64,000 bases of DNA from Athripsodes cinereus (GCA_947579605.1 OX388317.1:14589384-14653383); one strand, 5' to 3'. Positions 23,091 to 35,095 are shown, counted from the first letter of the stretch. Translations and numbers: made by a program. The notes: a model not told the origin generated them from the sequence alone.

Positions 23091-24223
23091 CAGTGAATTT
23101 TACAAAAAAAAATGTTGTGGTGAGATAACATAATATTTTTTAAATGTCTAAAATAAATTAATTTGATGTTCTGTTTTGCATTAAAAACTAATCAAATTTT
23201 ATAATATTAGAAAAAAATATATTCTTGAAATGAAAACTTATTTTAAGAAATTAATGTGAAATTAAATGTAAAAGATCTTTGTACATATTTGGGTACAAAT
23301 CTGTTATGTATATATTTAAGGATAGGCAAAAAGTATTGTATATTATGTGAAGGTCCATAGAGATGATTATTATACCATCTTCCAATATACCATATTGACT
23401 ATCATACCATCTTCCATATTTGAGGTAGTCAGTAGACAACGAAGAAAATGTAATAAACATGCAGGTCACCCTCTTCATTTATAATTAAATTAATAACTGT
23501 TCATATTCTTTTTTCCCGATCAAATCAAAAAATAAATCTTTTTTTAATATAAAACAATTGGATTAAAAAAGCGTTTTTGTGTTTTATTATAATAACATAA
23601 CCCAACATAGTGCGTTATCAAAATTAATTTTTATCCAATCAAATTATTTCTGATTATTTCCAAAAGAGCTTATTCATGTGTGTACAAAATTTTAATCGCT
23701 GCGATAACTTTAATTCTCTGCCATTTCAATATTCATTTTGAGTCCGTTTATTTCTATTGGCTGGTAATATACTTCCGACTGGCGCATACAAATTATATGT
23801 GTAAATTCGTAAATTCCGTTTGAAGCCCTCGCGTACCGACGTATCTACTTCTTCATTACATTATAAATATAATACCAGTTATCTATGTACTCGAAAATGT
23901 AGTGTTATTTTTAAACAACCCTTGATTTTGCTGAAGCAAATAAATAATCGAGAGAAGGGTGAAATATTAAAAGTTATCTTTGTAGAAGGTGAATGAGGAT
24001 TTGGAAAATATATAAGTTGTTCTTGGTGTTAAATTAACACGTGATTTTTGATACCGTGTTAAAATATGTATGGTGGACAATATATGAATGAATTAAATTC
24101 ATACACAATTGAACTGTGATTGCTATCAGGAACATATTAGAAATAAATCAGCCTAGAACCAATTCGTAAGCGTTGGGACACCTTTCTCACTTCTTCCGAT
24201 TAGCTTTTGCACAATGTTGCATT
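23091..24223. other. AT-rich DNA upstream of the DIP gene
   Basis: Nothing recognised with confidence. A slightly GC-richer patch at 23690-23850 (CGACTGGCGCATAC; GCCCTCGCGTACCGACG) lies 1.4 kb upstream of the DIP start codon and could hold promoter or 5' UTR sequence, but no defined signal was found. Confidence 0.35.
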
Positions 24224-24350
24224 GTGTAGACATGGTTCTCCAATCGAGGTTTCTGATTGGTTTTGTGATCTGCACCCAAATCCGGTTAAACAATAAAAAA
24301 AAATAGTAAATATTCTAAACATATTAGAAATAATATTCTATTTAGAAACA
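24224..24350 (+). repeat. Interspersed repeat, second copy of the 1-130 family
   Basis: GTGTAGACATGGTTCTCCAA to GTAAATATTCTAAACATATT matches the window's first 130 bases with scattered changes. Confidence 0.45.
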
Positions 24351-24579
24351 TAACAGACCAAACCATTTTTTTTGAAATTTGGAAATTCAAGTTTACAAAA
24401 TTATATATTAAAACAAGGATGGTCGTAATGGTCGCCTTTTTTAAAGTATATAATGTAATAATGAATGTATTCCATGTAGAAAATAGTAGCAATGGGCATC
24501 TTGGTAAACAAAAAACCCATAAATAGATAGGTATCTAGAGTACGAGAAAAAAGGGGAATAATATTATGTAAAGAGACCT

Positions 24580-24945
24580 CAGACTATGGGCGTATGATTT
24601 AATGCTTCACACGTCGGTCAAGATGGGACTAGAGAAGAGGAAAATGATAGAAAATAGGAGCTTAAATAGTTTTGAGTAAACATTCAGATGTAATGATTTT
24701 AAACTGAAATGGCAATGGGCTGGTCATGTGGTAAGACGAGAGGATGGCAGATGGACTTCCAGAATTCTTGTATGGAGACCATGGAAGGACAAAAGAAGCG
24801 TAGGAAGACCCCAAAAAAGATGGGTTGATGATATTGTCCAGATGATGGGGAAACAGTGGTATCGTGTTGCTCGAGATAGGAAAATGTGGAAAAGTTTTGA
24901 AGAGGCCTATATCCAGCAGTGGAGAGAAGAAGGCTAGCAAGAAGA
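24580..24945 (+). pseudogene. LINE-B 3' end: RT C-terminal remnant
   Basis: The plus strand encodes KWQWAGHVVRREDGRWTSRI, then LVWRPWKDKRSVGRPQKRWV, DDIVQMMGKQWYRVARDRKM and FEEAYIQQWREEG before a stop, the usual C-terminus of an RTE-type LINE. The open part is 24728-24937; upstream codons to about 24580 are damaged. A CAAGAAGAAGAAG tail follows directly. A second, worse copy is at 36712-36965. RT and endonuclease domains are absent. Confidence 0.8.
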
Positions 24946-26029
24946 AGAAGAGAAGATTTTAAAATTATAAAATAATATCAACATTCCAATATGATAGTGG
25001 TTCATACTTCCACAAATATAAGTAATTAAGCTAATCGATATTGAGTGATATACGTACTCTTGGAGAGCAACAATACAATACAAACATGTCAAACATAACC
25101 TTTGTAAGGTGAGCATTGTGAGCAGCCATTTACGGTACCTAACTCCAGTGAAGTATGACAACACTGAACTTTTTGACATTTGTAGCTAATTACTATTACG
25201 CGTGGTTCATGTCGTGGTCGGTTGTAAATCTGTTTTCAAATATCAGATATTATTCAATAAATAATATAAATATTTATCTCTTTCTCTCACACAACGTTTT
25301 GATAGAATTTGAAGAAATGTATTCCAGTGTCAAAATTCTTATTAGAGAATGTGTAAAAGATTATATAATTTTTACCATCAAATTTCTTCAGGTTAGATAC
25401 AATGTATACATTGATATTCAAAGCGATAAAATTATGTTCAAAATAAGATGATAAACTTGAGTTATACACTTTTTACGTAGCATATTTTATATGGTTTGTC
25501 GGCATTTCTGTATTTTTTAAATCTCATGCATATTTACATAATTATTTATATATGAATTTCTCAATGAAAGTGTGATTATAACTGAAAACATGAATTCTTG
25601 ATTGTAACGAGAATATCTATATAAAAGCTTTTTTATTTCAATTTACATTTAAGATTATTGAAAAATATGTGATGTATTAAAAAGAAAAAAACAAGACAGG
25701 TATAGAATTGACATGTGAATTATTTCCAAAATATTAATGTATTTAAAAACGGCTGCTTTTAATTACATAAACAATATAGGAAAGAAAAAAGTTGAAGTGT
25801 CTAATAAACTTAGGTATAGTTTGTCAACAATCAATTGAGTATGTATAATTATAATATAGTTATATGTCCAATGATAAAAAAAATATTTATCAGATTAAAC
25901 AGTCTGTTTTTAAAAGTTTTTCAAAGGATTAAAGTTTCTTTTATATTTGTCACATAATTTAAATTACCTCTATTAATTAATTAAGTTTTGGTCGAAATTT
26001 AATAATCCGATTTCTCCGCGTGATCTAAG
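24946..26029. other. AT-rich gap, nothing recognised
   Basis: Open frames here (for example 25155-25451) are AT-driven, without recognisable motifs. Confidence 0.6.
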
Positions 26030-26225
26030 TAAGGTTATACTGAGTTTATGCCACGGTAAAGCTCGCGTCATACGATCGTAGGGCCAGTGTGTAACTGAGC
26101 GATGGTGTGTATAAGATTATTGAGAAGGTTCAAAAGTAGCGCAAGCGCGTGAAAATACTAGTGGCTTTTCCGGGCGGTTCAAAAAGGCAGCTTAGGCACG
26201 TTCGTGCCGGAAAAACTTTTAATAC
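26030..26225. other. GC-rich island of unknown nature
   Basis: A sharp departure from the surrounding base composition, rich in CpG (CGCGTGATC, CTCGCGTCATACGATCGTAG, GCGCAAGCGCG, TTCCGGGCGG, GCACGTTCGTGCCGG). There is no open frame of note, no terminal repeats, and two B-box-like GGTTCAAAA strings. It could be a small regulatory island or a decayed SINE. Confidence 0.35.
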
Positions 26226-26700
26226 ACATGATTTATTCATTTCCTTCAAAATGATGTATTATGAAATATAATAGAACCTTTATAGATGATGCAGTTACTA
26301 TTCTTGTCAATCTTATTCTATATTTTTTATTATCTTTCTTTTTATGAAAATTATTTTTATTTCAAACATTATAATTTTTTTCGGGAAATCATTTTTAATA
26401 TTCGTATTTTTATTTTCTTATTAACCAGATGTCTAAAATTTGTTGTCCTCCATTTACATAATATTATAGCATGCCGCTACAAAGATTTATAAATATTCTG
26501 TCTTAAGCATCCAACAAGCAAATGCTTCTTAAGTTTCTGTTTAAAACTATCTATACTCGTATCTTCTTGCAAACTTTAAAGCAGTTTTACAAAATCTGGG
26601 ATCCACTACTCCAAACGTTTTTTTAATCTAAAACCTGTCTTGCCAAGCCATGATGGCTCAACGGGATCTAAAAATCTAAAATAAAATTTCAATAATTTTC
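26226..26700. other. AT-rich gap, nothing recognised
   Basis: Includes an AT-driven open frame at 26286-26492 with no recognisable features. Confidence 0.55.
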
Positions 26701-26704
26701 CCCT

Positions 26705-26905
26705 ATATCCCATGACGGTATCTCCAACTAGTGAGGAAGCCAGCGAAATAACAAGTTTTAACAATCATAAAAGTTGTCCTCTCCGTGTCAATTCAAGTTA
26801 AGATGCTCAGGATGGGTGACACAGCTCATCACCGAGCTTAAGATGTAAAATATCTTAAAAAGTGATGCTTTACGAATACCTACGTTTTACATGCCACTTA
26901 AAAAC
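26705..26905 (-). repeat. S repeat copy
   Basis: Near full length, minus orientation: CCCATGACGGTATC, AAGTTGTCCTCTCCGTG, GATGCTCAGGATGGGTG, TTACGAATACCTACGTTTTA and CACTTAAAAACC. Confidence 0.6.
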
Positions 26906-27289
26906 CAACACAAAAAAGTGAGAATAGATTCAATAAGTTTCAATTTCTTCATTGAAATAAGAAACACTCAATTATAATTAGAATGATTATTTACCTTTAA
27001 ACATGCAGCAATATTATTTAGAAAAACCTTTATTACAGAAGCTTTTTACTTTTTATTACTTATTTTTGAATAGACACACTCAATAGCTTCAAAAGGCCTA
27101 TGTATGTATCTTCAATGAATGAAACCTTTTCACTGGTAGATCATGTGTAGGTATTCTATCATCAATGAAAAAAAGATTCACACCAAAAGTAGGTATAGAA
27201 CTTAATATAGATACCTCCCTTTAATCTTTGGTTTACATAAATAAAGTCTTAATGATTATGTTTTGGAATGATGCGATGATAATAATAAT

Positions 27290-27400
27290 ATGACAATAAT
27301 TTATATAGCGCCATATTGTGATAATATCAATTAAAGGGCGCTTTATAACATTTAGAATCAACACCTAAGATGATGGAGATAAAAAAGGCGGGACAGTATA
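27290..27400. repeat. Short GCGC-flanked repeat
   Basis: TTATATAGCGCCATATTG and AAAGGGCGCTTTATAACA frame about 40 bp. This paired GCGC motif looks like an interspersed repeat, but no second copy is in the window. Confidence 0.25.
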
Positions 27401-27494
27401 AAATGTTCCTAAATTTAATATAAGGTTCACAACAAAATATTGGAAGTGCAGTTCACAACAATGCGTAGGATTCGCATTTTTTCTCATAAGTTGA

Positions 27495-27620
27495 TTTAAG
27501 AGTGTTCTGTAAAAAGGTTAGTATTCGTTAAATATCATAAATAAACCGTTGAACATTTTTAATTCAGTGATGAGGTATACACCCATTTTGAATGCCTTGT
27601 ATTTCATTGGCACATTTCAT
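27495..27620 (+). repeat. S repeat copy (middle part)
   Basis: AGTGTTCTGTAAAAAGG, TTTTTAATTCAGTGATGAGG, CACCCATTTTGAATG and CATTGGCAC; the 3' end is absent. Confidence 0.55.
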
Positions 27621-28019
27621 GACTTTCAGCATCTTTAGTGAGTGAACTTAGTACAATGGTTAGAAAGGATAATAATAATAATAAAAAATCTTCATTGCTC
27701 AAAAAATTAAGATTATTAAATAAACATTGCAGAATTTAAGCCATACATATGAATTTGCGAGTTTATCATTGAAGCTTGATATTTTCCAATTAACCCATTA
27801 AACAAAAACTGAAATGAAATAAAAATAATAAAAAAAAAAAAATTAAAGATATAGGTATACATACATAAAGATACCAAAACAAATAAACCTACATAATATA
27901 GAAAACTACTTAAATATAAAAAAAAACAATATAAATAATTCTGGATACGCGATACGACATAGATGATGGGATACGGGAATGTGATAAAATGGTAGGAATG
28001 GGGTAGGACTGCTCATTGT

Positions 28020-28336
28020 GTATGAATACACTTTCTGAACTCTGTGTTCTCAAAACACCTGCAAGTAGACCTCTACGCTCAGCAAAGACATCCACCAACA
28101 TGCTGGACGTAAACAACAGAGCAAACAAGTCCTGCTTCTATGATAGGGCTTTTGGCGTCGCAGGACCCGTCATTTAGAACCGACTCCCCGAGGACCTCCG
28201 TAAAAACCAGCCGATTACAACGTTCAGGAGCAAGCTGAAGACTTCGCTCTTCCAACATAGTTTCCCGCGCCCTTGAGATGGATACTCCATTAAACGGCGC
28301 CGAATAAATCATCCAATATAATAATAATAATAATAC
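28020..28336 (+). pseudogene. LINE-E 3' end: CR1/L2-type C-terminus with (ATA)n tail
   Basis: The plus strand encodes RANKSCFYDRAFGVAGPVI, a TAG stop at the usual Trp of the W-N-x-L-P motif, then NRLPEDLRKNQPITTFRSKL, KTSLF and a stop. This YDRAF-A-P-WNxLP-FKxxLK block ends most CR1/L2/jockey-like ORF2 proteins and also ends the intact ORF at 54267-57221. A GC-richer 3' UTR and an ATAATAATAATAATA tail follow. The UTR also matches 44698-44785 inverted. Confidence 0.75.
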
Positions 28337-28537
28337 ACAAAAAAAAAGATTTAAAACCATGGGAAACCTTTATACAGGTAGATGAGACAGAAGACTAGCA
28401 ATCAGTAACTTCTTTCTTGAAGGTTTAAAAGTACATGTACAGGTTTCTAGTGAAAGCTGATAGATCATAGATGATGGATGCATTTGATTTTTGAAGAAAA
28501 TAATCGTATGGATTTAAAAATTGTGCATTCAAAATTA

Positions 28538-28619
28538 ATACATGCATGTATCTTGAATGACTATGTTCCAAAAAATGAATACATGCATGTATCTTGAAAG
28601 ACTATGTTCCAAAAAATAA
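28538..28619. repeat. Tandem duplication, 2 x 41 bp
   Basis: ATACATGCATGTATCTTGAA, then GACTATGTTCCAAAAAAT, twice in a row with one substitution. Confidence 0.85.
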
Positions 28620-28954
28620 CAAAAAAAAATATTTTTAAATCGATCAAACTTAGTATATCCACGGTCTAGTGGTTTCGTAGTATATTATTGATTAGGTACT
28701 CGTACTAAAAGTTTATAATATTGAACAAAACCATCTGAAAATTATTCCATAGGTCATAACCTCTATTTCACACAGAGTTAGAATAAAAGCATAAAAGGGT
28801 AAATTCTTTTAATAAAATGCAAAATTAACTTTTTAAAATAAATTGTTTTCTACAAATATAATGTTATTTTTTAAAGTACATAACTTACAAAATATGTGTT
28901 TCAATTTAATATAAATTTTTGAAATTGTAATTTTAAAAAATAAATATTGTTGCT

Positions 28955-29035
28955 TAGAGCGCCTGGCAAAGAATTGGTCTGCTTTTCTTCAACGAGTGTC
29001 CCGTAGAAAGCAGATGTTCGAAAATTCAGATCTAG
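28955..29035 (+). repeat. S repeat copy (5' head)
   Basis: GAGCGCCTGGCAAAGAATTG, GTCTGC, CGAGTGTCCCGTAGAAAGCA, GATGTTCGAAAA: the intact 5' end of S as also seen at 45462. The rest is missing. Confidence 0.55.
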
Positions 29036-29269
29036 GTATTTATAATGATAGAACGCTTCTTACAATGAGGTAAAGATTTCCCCAGACGTATGAAACTGAG
29101 AAATGTAATGAAAAAGCACATAATATGAGGCGATAAGTACTCATAAACAACATATTATTGAGCAACGAGTTTTGTTGGAAGTGTATCATAAAAAATTAAA
29201 TGAAATTGGGTTATCTAGAAATTCCCTTTGACTCCATTCAATTAGGTTCATAAATTGTTTTCAGTGCAA

Positions 29270-29475
29270 CTATTATCCAGCACACCTGGGAGCAGGTTGC
29301 TTCTGATCGCGCCAAGTGGAGAAAATTAACAGATAAATACAACCAAAGGACAGAAGACAACAAGGCCCACCTACGTGCGAACATCCTTGTCCCAAATTCG
29401 AAAGTGTGTGCTTGTCTCAGATTGGCCTATTTAGTCATCTAAGATGGCATAGCAGAGTGAATGCAGCACAGTAGA
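29270..29475 (+). pseudogene. LINE-F 3' end with zinc-finger-like C-terminus
   Basis: One frame gives HTWEQVASDRAKWRKLTDKY and a charged helix; a shifted frame gives CLSQIGLFSHLRWHSRV. A final DRxxWR segment followed by a CxxC..GLxSHxRxH finger is the known end of several insect LINE polyproteins (RTE/craft type). A frameshift separates the parts. No RT domain is left. Confidence 0.6.
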
Positions 29476-31625
29476 ATCAACCGTGAAACTTCAGCGCTCA
29501 CGATACTCGTCCTATCGAGTTGTTGGCATATATTTTAAATATTTTCTTCACTGAATCCGCTTCTGTTTTCGTTTCTAGGTACCTATTATAATCTATGGGT
29601 AGCTGTTATGAAATCTGCAGAGTCGACAAATAAAATACTGGTAGATATTTTTCAAAATTCTTTCCACTTCTCTTAGAACGACGATAATTTCTCCATTTTG
29701 GGGATAACAACTATAAGTACTCCATAAATTTGAATTAAAAACTGACACATCTATACTAGGTACCTACCGTAGTTAATCGTTAACTAACGATGTTTGATAT
29801 TTGTGTACATTATAAATAAAACAACTACATATTTTAATGTGTGTGAATTTATGTAGGTACTTATTTATATTCGTTAGCGATATTTTGTGGCATAAAATGA
29901 AAAGTATATAATATGAACTGAAGTACAAATAATATTTTTAACTTAAAAATCAATAACGTTAATTTATGTTTAAATACTTAAATAAATTGTTTCTGTTTCT
30001 TCCTAGATCAGATGGCTGGCTCTAAATCATTTCAATAAAATAAAGGATACACGAAAAATACCGATAACTTAACGATTAAGGTTGTTATTTTTTATTAACT
30101 GTACACTGTTATTATGGGCGTGAAAAGCTTTTAGAAAAAATATAACCTGATTTTTTTCCTATAAAAAGATTACCTAATGTTAATGCTACACCCATTACTT
30201 TTGAAGAATTTTAACGTGAAAATAACTGAACTTGAAAGCACTCACCTTTTTCAACTTTGTGAAATTGTAGAAGAAGAAAATTATTGTTACTCTTATTCAA
30301 GATTCCTAACCCTGTGCCCATGCATCAACTCGTATGCGCACGCGTCCTATAAATGTTCACATAATGAAACAAGGGATTAAGTTTATCATAAATAGTATAA
30401 GCTTTTAAAATAAAAATAAAAATTGGAGATTGTGAAATATGATACCGAATAATAATTGCGAACAATGAGACCTAAAAAATGAGGTAATCCTTTGACAAAA
30501 CTAAGGTGAACGTGAAATATTCCCAATTTTTTTGTACCAAATCAAAAATCTGGCGACAGGGGGTGGGTATATTTTGAGTGCGTCTTAAATACTCTTAAAT
30601 CACCAAATTATGGAAATCGAGTTCTAAAAAAAGTCCACCCCTTTATTGTAAAAAAGTTGGTCATCTTAGTAATGTGTCCACCATTCTTTTTTATTATCTC
30701 GATGGCGCTCGCACGATTTTGGAACCCCTGCTCTATTAAATTTTTTTTTAATTTTATAATTGTGAAATTTGTGTCAATTCACTAAGGAATGACTGAAGTC
30801 TATGTGATAAATGGGGAGACGATTCTGGTCCTGGTGGATTATGTTTTGAGAAATTTGACGATAGTTGGATAAAAAATGCTGTTATCTTTCCTCAAAGTTT
30901 TCAATGGGCTCGACAATCTCTTTAACGGTATACTAGTTTATGAGAGTTTTATGAATACCATAAAGATTCATTTGGCGAGTAGAATAACACCATGAAGCCC
31001 TAAATCACTCGCAAACGAGTGGATGACCTTGGCGAGAAGAACACCATGAAGTGGATGGCCTTTGAAAATAGAATAAAATAGATTCGAATCGCTACTGTAT
31101 TGCAAAATCAACCATAAATGTATACAGTACGTATTTCGTTTATGAATAATTAACAGTTGAATAGAGGTGTACATAAATTTCAAGTATCGCAATGTTCTTA
31201 AATTGTTATAGCCGCAAACAAGTAGGTACATACATTACATAGATTGTTGTTCAAAAGTTTTAATTGGCTTGGACACTGGGAACTGGGAACTAGGAACTAG
31301 TATCGCTTACCTACACGGTATTAAAATTTTTGCCATCGAATCATAAATTATAAACTTCATTATAATAACTATAATAGAACGTAAAAGTTCTTAGGGGGGC
31401 TACTTTCGATGCTATCTCAAAATATTATCTAATACAATTATAATTTTACAAATAGATGTCAAATAAGTTGTCATCTCCAAAGTACAAAATGCCATACAAA
31501 ATCGGATTGTTGAAAGATATCGCCATTAAGTGATAAACTCGCTCTCTATGCATTGAATTTTATAATTGATAATTTGATGATACTTTGTAATCGATATTAT
31601 ATTACCTACCTATATTTAACTCTGT
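29476..31625. other. AT-rich gap, nothing recognised
   Basis: There is a partial internal duplication around 30965-31060 (GGCGAG..AGAA..ACACCATGAAG twice) and a GGAACT repeat at 31283-31302. No gene was seen. Confidence 0.55.
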
Positions 31626-31629
31626 TCAT

Positions 31630-31885
31630 ATATCGATGGCTAACCGGACAAATATTGTAAGTCCAATTTTTGGTAAAATTGAGTTATGATACACATTTTG
31701 TAAAACGTGACATTGTCTTTGATATTTGAAAATATTGTTGATCCACACGCAATACAAACCGAGATATGGTCAATTAAAAAATGCATATTACATACAAATA
31801 CTACTCTATTCAAACTTTCATGTCGAGTTTTCTCAAAACTATAAAAAGTGGACATACAATATTTGTCCAGTTAGCCATCGATATA
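31630..31885. mobile_element. TIR MITE
   Basis: Left end TCGATGGCTAACCGGACAAA, TATTGTAAGTCCAATTTTT; the right end is the reverse complement with few changes (AGTGGACATACAATATTTGT, CCAGTTAGCCATCGA). The terminal repeats are about 45 bp, non-coding inside. The TATA on both sides leaves room for a TA-type target duplication, but the exact boundary is ambiguous. Confidence 0.7.
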
Positions 31886-32344
31886 TTATATACGATTTGT
31901 ATGTTTATATGTCCTTGATACACACCGTAGCTTTAGGCTGAAATCAATATTAATTTCTTTTATTTATTTTTTTCTGGTAATTTGACGTACATTTTATTAA
32001 AATTTAATATTTACAAAGATATTAAATTTTAATAAAACCTATGCCGGGTTATGTCACTCCGATCTATGCCGGGTACTACAACATAAGTCAATTGGCATAT
32101 ATTACAAAACATTAGGCACATTACAACAATATTTGACCAATGAAGTTTGCGGATATTACAAGCATAGGTGTTGGTGTGTTTACAAATGAATATAAACTAA
32201 ATAAAAAAAACATGAAATGAGTTCATTAAATTCATATACCATAACATTCTTAAACAAAATAAGATGTGCACCAATTATAGCCAACGTAGACTAAATACTC
32301 AAATAAATAAACAATGTAACAATTTTTAAGCCCTTCAGTTAAAA

Positions 32345-32470
32345 ACTGTTAACTAAAATGATCGGTTGTTTGATGTCATGGTCTCGGACTTTTAATCGAG
32401 ATATTTCAGGTTTGATTCTATCCGCACCTTCACGACACAGCTTACTGTGAGGGTGTAAAAAGTCTGGAAA
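32345..32470 (+). repeat. tRNA-derived SINE head
   Basis: GGTTGTTTGATGTCATGG resembles an A-box region, CTCGGACTTTTAATCGAG forms an anticodon-like hairpin with a TTT loop, and CAGGTTTGATTCTATCC resembles a B-box at the right distance. The acceptor stem does not close and a non-tRNA body follows, so this is a SINE or tRNA pseudogene, plausibly from tRNA-Lys. Confidence 0.5.
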
Positions 32471-33699
32471 TTATTTACAATAATAGCAATTTGACGTATT
32501 TAAGGTGCCTACTAGATAAGATCAGTAACGAGAGTAGCCTCCTTGATCGCCTGCGTTGTTTTTGGGTCAGCACAAGTACCTAAACCTATTTTTAAAATTA
32601 AGTTGTGTACGAGACAATATCAACTTGCACTAAAACCCACTTTCAAGATAGATATACCCACAATTTTATTTTTATTATTAGATTCTGATATGGATTTACT
32701 TGTAGGGTACAGTGCATCCTCGTCAAACCAACTTAAAATGCATTTTGTAAAGTTAAGATTTTAGAGTGAATTATTTATAACCATATAGAATAAGAAATGT
32801 CAACCGTTTTTCTTCTTGTTTCACACTTCAACATTAGCATGAATACGATAAATAACGGAGCCTTTTTCTTTGATATAAATTGAATAGCTACTTTTCTGGA
32901 CATGTCTTATTCTCTACTTTTACCTATAGGTAGGTACTACACAAGTGTACTGACCTCTGGGTTGTTTAAAGGCTTATGAAAAGTAAAATCTGTAATTGTA
33001 GTAAACAAATATATTACCAAACACCCCCAGAGTAAGCAAAATGTTTCGTAGGTATAGTAGGTTGAAAGTCTGAGAAATTTAACTCGGTATTTCTCGATTG
33101 AAAGACTGAGACTCTTCTATCAAGTTACCAGCCACTTATTGTCCGCAAATGTTTTAATTAAATGGTTCATTCTTTTTTATTTTAAAACGGTATTTTCATC
33201 TCACTGTTAATTTTTTCGGTTCCTTGTCTAAATTTAATTTTTAAAAAGAAATTCAAAATTAAATTCAAAACTATTGTTTTTTAGTTAACAGTTTTTTAAA
33301 AATATTCAAACAATAGGTTTTGGTTAGAACTGCTAGAAAAGCATTGCTCGTAGCATTCACTGAAATCGCATATTACAGGAATATACTGTCTTTACAAGTG
33401 AATTGGTATTGGATTTCTATAAGTATACCAACATTCTTTTGTGAATTTCATGACAATATATTTACATTCTGTCTCGTGTTTACAAGGAAAACAAGTCATA
33501 GAGACACGGAACTTTCCTTTGGCTAAACATACAATAATATAAGTACGATCTATACAAATAATACTTACATAGTTTATTAAATCAATATAGATACGTACTT
33601 TGGACAAAGTCTCTTGTGACGTATATTGTAATAATAAGAACCTTCAGGTACCTACCTACATAAATATGAAAACTAATGAAATCCTACATGTTTATTTTG
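32471..33699. other. AT-rich gap, nothing recognised
   Basis: The open frames at 32543-32764 and 33320-33526 show no recognisable domains. Confidence 0.55.
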
Positions 33700-33760
33700 A
33701 TGTGTCGGTTAGTCTAATGGTGGGTCTCCAACTTTCAAAATTTGAATATATGCCCATTTT
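33700..33760 (+). repeat. tRNA-like SINE head (degenerate)
   Basis: TCGGTTAGTCTAATGGTGGG, TCTCCAAC resembles the head in the inverted relic at 21870-21930 (GTTTAGTCTCCAAC). The B-box is decayed. Confidence 0.3.
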
Positions 33761-34045
33761 TTCATATTGTAATTAAAATATTTAAAAAAATTGAAAAATT
33801 AAGAAAATAATCGTGTGTAAATAATAATAATAATAAGAACACTTTATTGATCAGAAAAAAAATCATGAGCAATTAACGAGCTTATTGCCTGGAGGTAAAT
33901 AAAATAATAAATAAAATGTTATCATATGAATGAAAGAATATGACAGTGTTTTATTCATAAATTGATCAGCCGGTTTAAACTCTCAAAGACGGCCACGTGT
34001 TGGGTAAGAATAATTGGCGTGATTGCATGAATAACAGTATATAAT

Positions 34046-35090
34046 GATGGCTATTCTCAAATTGCAATTATTGCTTTGATAACAAAAAAACATGGCCGCT
34101 CTTGCTATTTAAACAACTAGCTAATTCTGAACGCAGGCAATTTGGATATGTCCTTGTTTTCTAAGCAATCAACTATTGGATGCGTAACAACGCGACGGCC
34201 GGTGTTGTTTCACTATTGCTTTGATTTGTTGTTTGCGTGATTTTGACGTTTGGCTTCGTGGTTCTATAAAATAATTTTGTAAGTTTTTTATAAAATGTAA
34301 ACCCACACCTCATTTGCATCCACCACATTTCTCATGAATGTATGCTCTTAGATTCCTCTTAATTTTAACCCCACTGCATACCAGTCACTACAGAAAAAGA
34401 TTAATAGTAGACAACCATATCTATATATTTTATTCTGAATTATCCTAGTGCAGTCTGTTAATAGAGCATCATAAAGAAAACTATTTTTACATCATAATTA
34501 ATAAAAATAAGAATATGTACCTTTCGCCATTTCACACCACTTTTCGTTGGACCACAACCAAAGCTGTTCAATAAAACGGCTAACTCTTCCCATTTTTTTG
34601 ATTAAAAAATCCGGGGCCATTATGTGCGACGACCCATAAATGAGGTGAAGTATGTTTAAATAGTTGAAAAATTAGGACGTTTTTGTGTAATAAAAAATAT
34701 TTACATGTGTAACTAACTTACCGTTCAAAACACACTCATTTTGTGGTCTCTCTAACCACTCTAACATTAATATTTTTTGTGATGCAGTCATTTTGGCCAT
34801 TTTATTATTCATTTAAAACAATTTAAGCCAAATTTAAGAGAAAAACCACCAAACGAATCACAAGCATGAAAACTGACAGTTAATGAAATATGGCTGCCGT
34901 AAATTCAAAAATTGTAAACAACGTGAAGTTCGGTACAATTGTTTATCCTACGGTTTGCTTCTAAAAAACACATACGTGGCAATAGTGCATTCAGAATAGC
35001 TAAATAACAACCAATTGGATGGCCGTTGTTGTTGTTAAGATAACAAGCAATTGATTGCTATCTTAACAATTACATTTGAGAATAGCCATC
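34046..35090 (-). mobile_element. PIF/Harbinger-like DNA transposon, copy 1
   Basis: The ends are imperfect terminal inverted repeats: GATGGCTATTCTCAAAT at the left and ATTTGAGAATAGCCATC at the right, with looser similarity extending over about 120 bp (for example AGCTAATTCTGAACGC versus GCATTCAGAATAGCT). Inside is a decayed Myb/SANT-like coding region on the minus strand (34521-34812) but no transposase. AAT lies outside the left end and next to the right end of each copy, consistent with a 3-bp duplication. Copy 2 follows after 5 bp. Confidence 0.8.
34521..34812 (-). pseudogene. Myb/SANT-like DNA-binding protein remnant, copy 1
   Basis: First exon 34812-34722: MNNKMAKMTASQKILMLEWL, ERPQNECVLNG, ending in a good donor (GTAAGT). 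Second block about 34599-34521: KWEELAVLLNSFGCGPTKSG, VKWRK, ending before GTACAT. The WEELAxxLNSxGxGPxKSxxxWRK signature is that of Myb/SANT-like domains that accompany PIF/Harbinger transposases and of related insect proteins. A block near 34400 (DWYAVGLKLRGI, then a stop) may be the third exon, in which the family usually has a basic helix. No AG acceptor lies between blocks 1 and 2, so the gene is broken. Confidence 0.65.
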
Positions 35091-35095
35091 AATTT

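Noticed and set aside
22760..23900. Promoter of the DIP-like gene upstream of exon 1
   Set aside because: No TATA, initiator or DPE arrangement stood out from the AT-rich background, so no site is called.
27910..28360. Minus-strand open frames of 72 and 93 codons
   Set aside because: They are antisense to the LINE C-terminus on the plus strand, which has the WNxLP-type and FRSKLKT motifs.
34597..34611. An intact Myb/SANT-like gene in the tandem transposons
   Set aside because: No AG dinucleotide lies between the donor of the first exon and the KWEEL block, and the likely third exon has an in-frame stop, so the gene cannot be spliced as needed.
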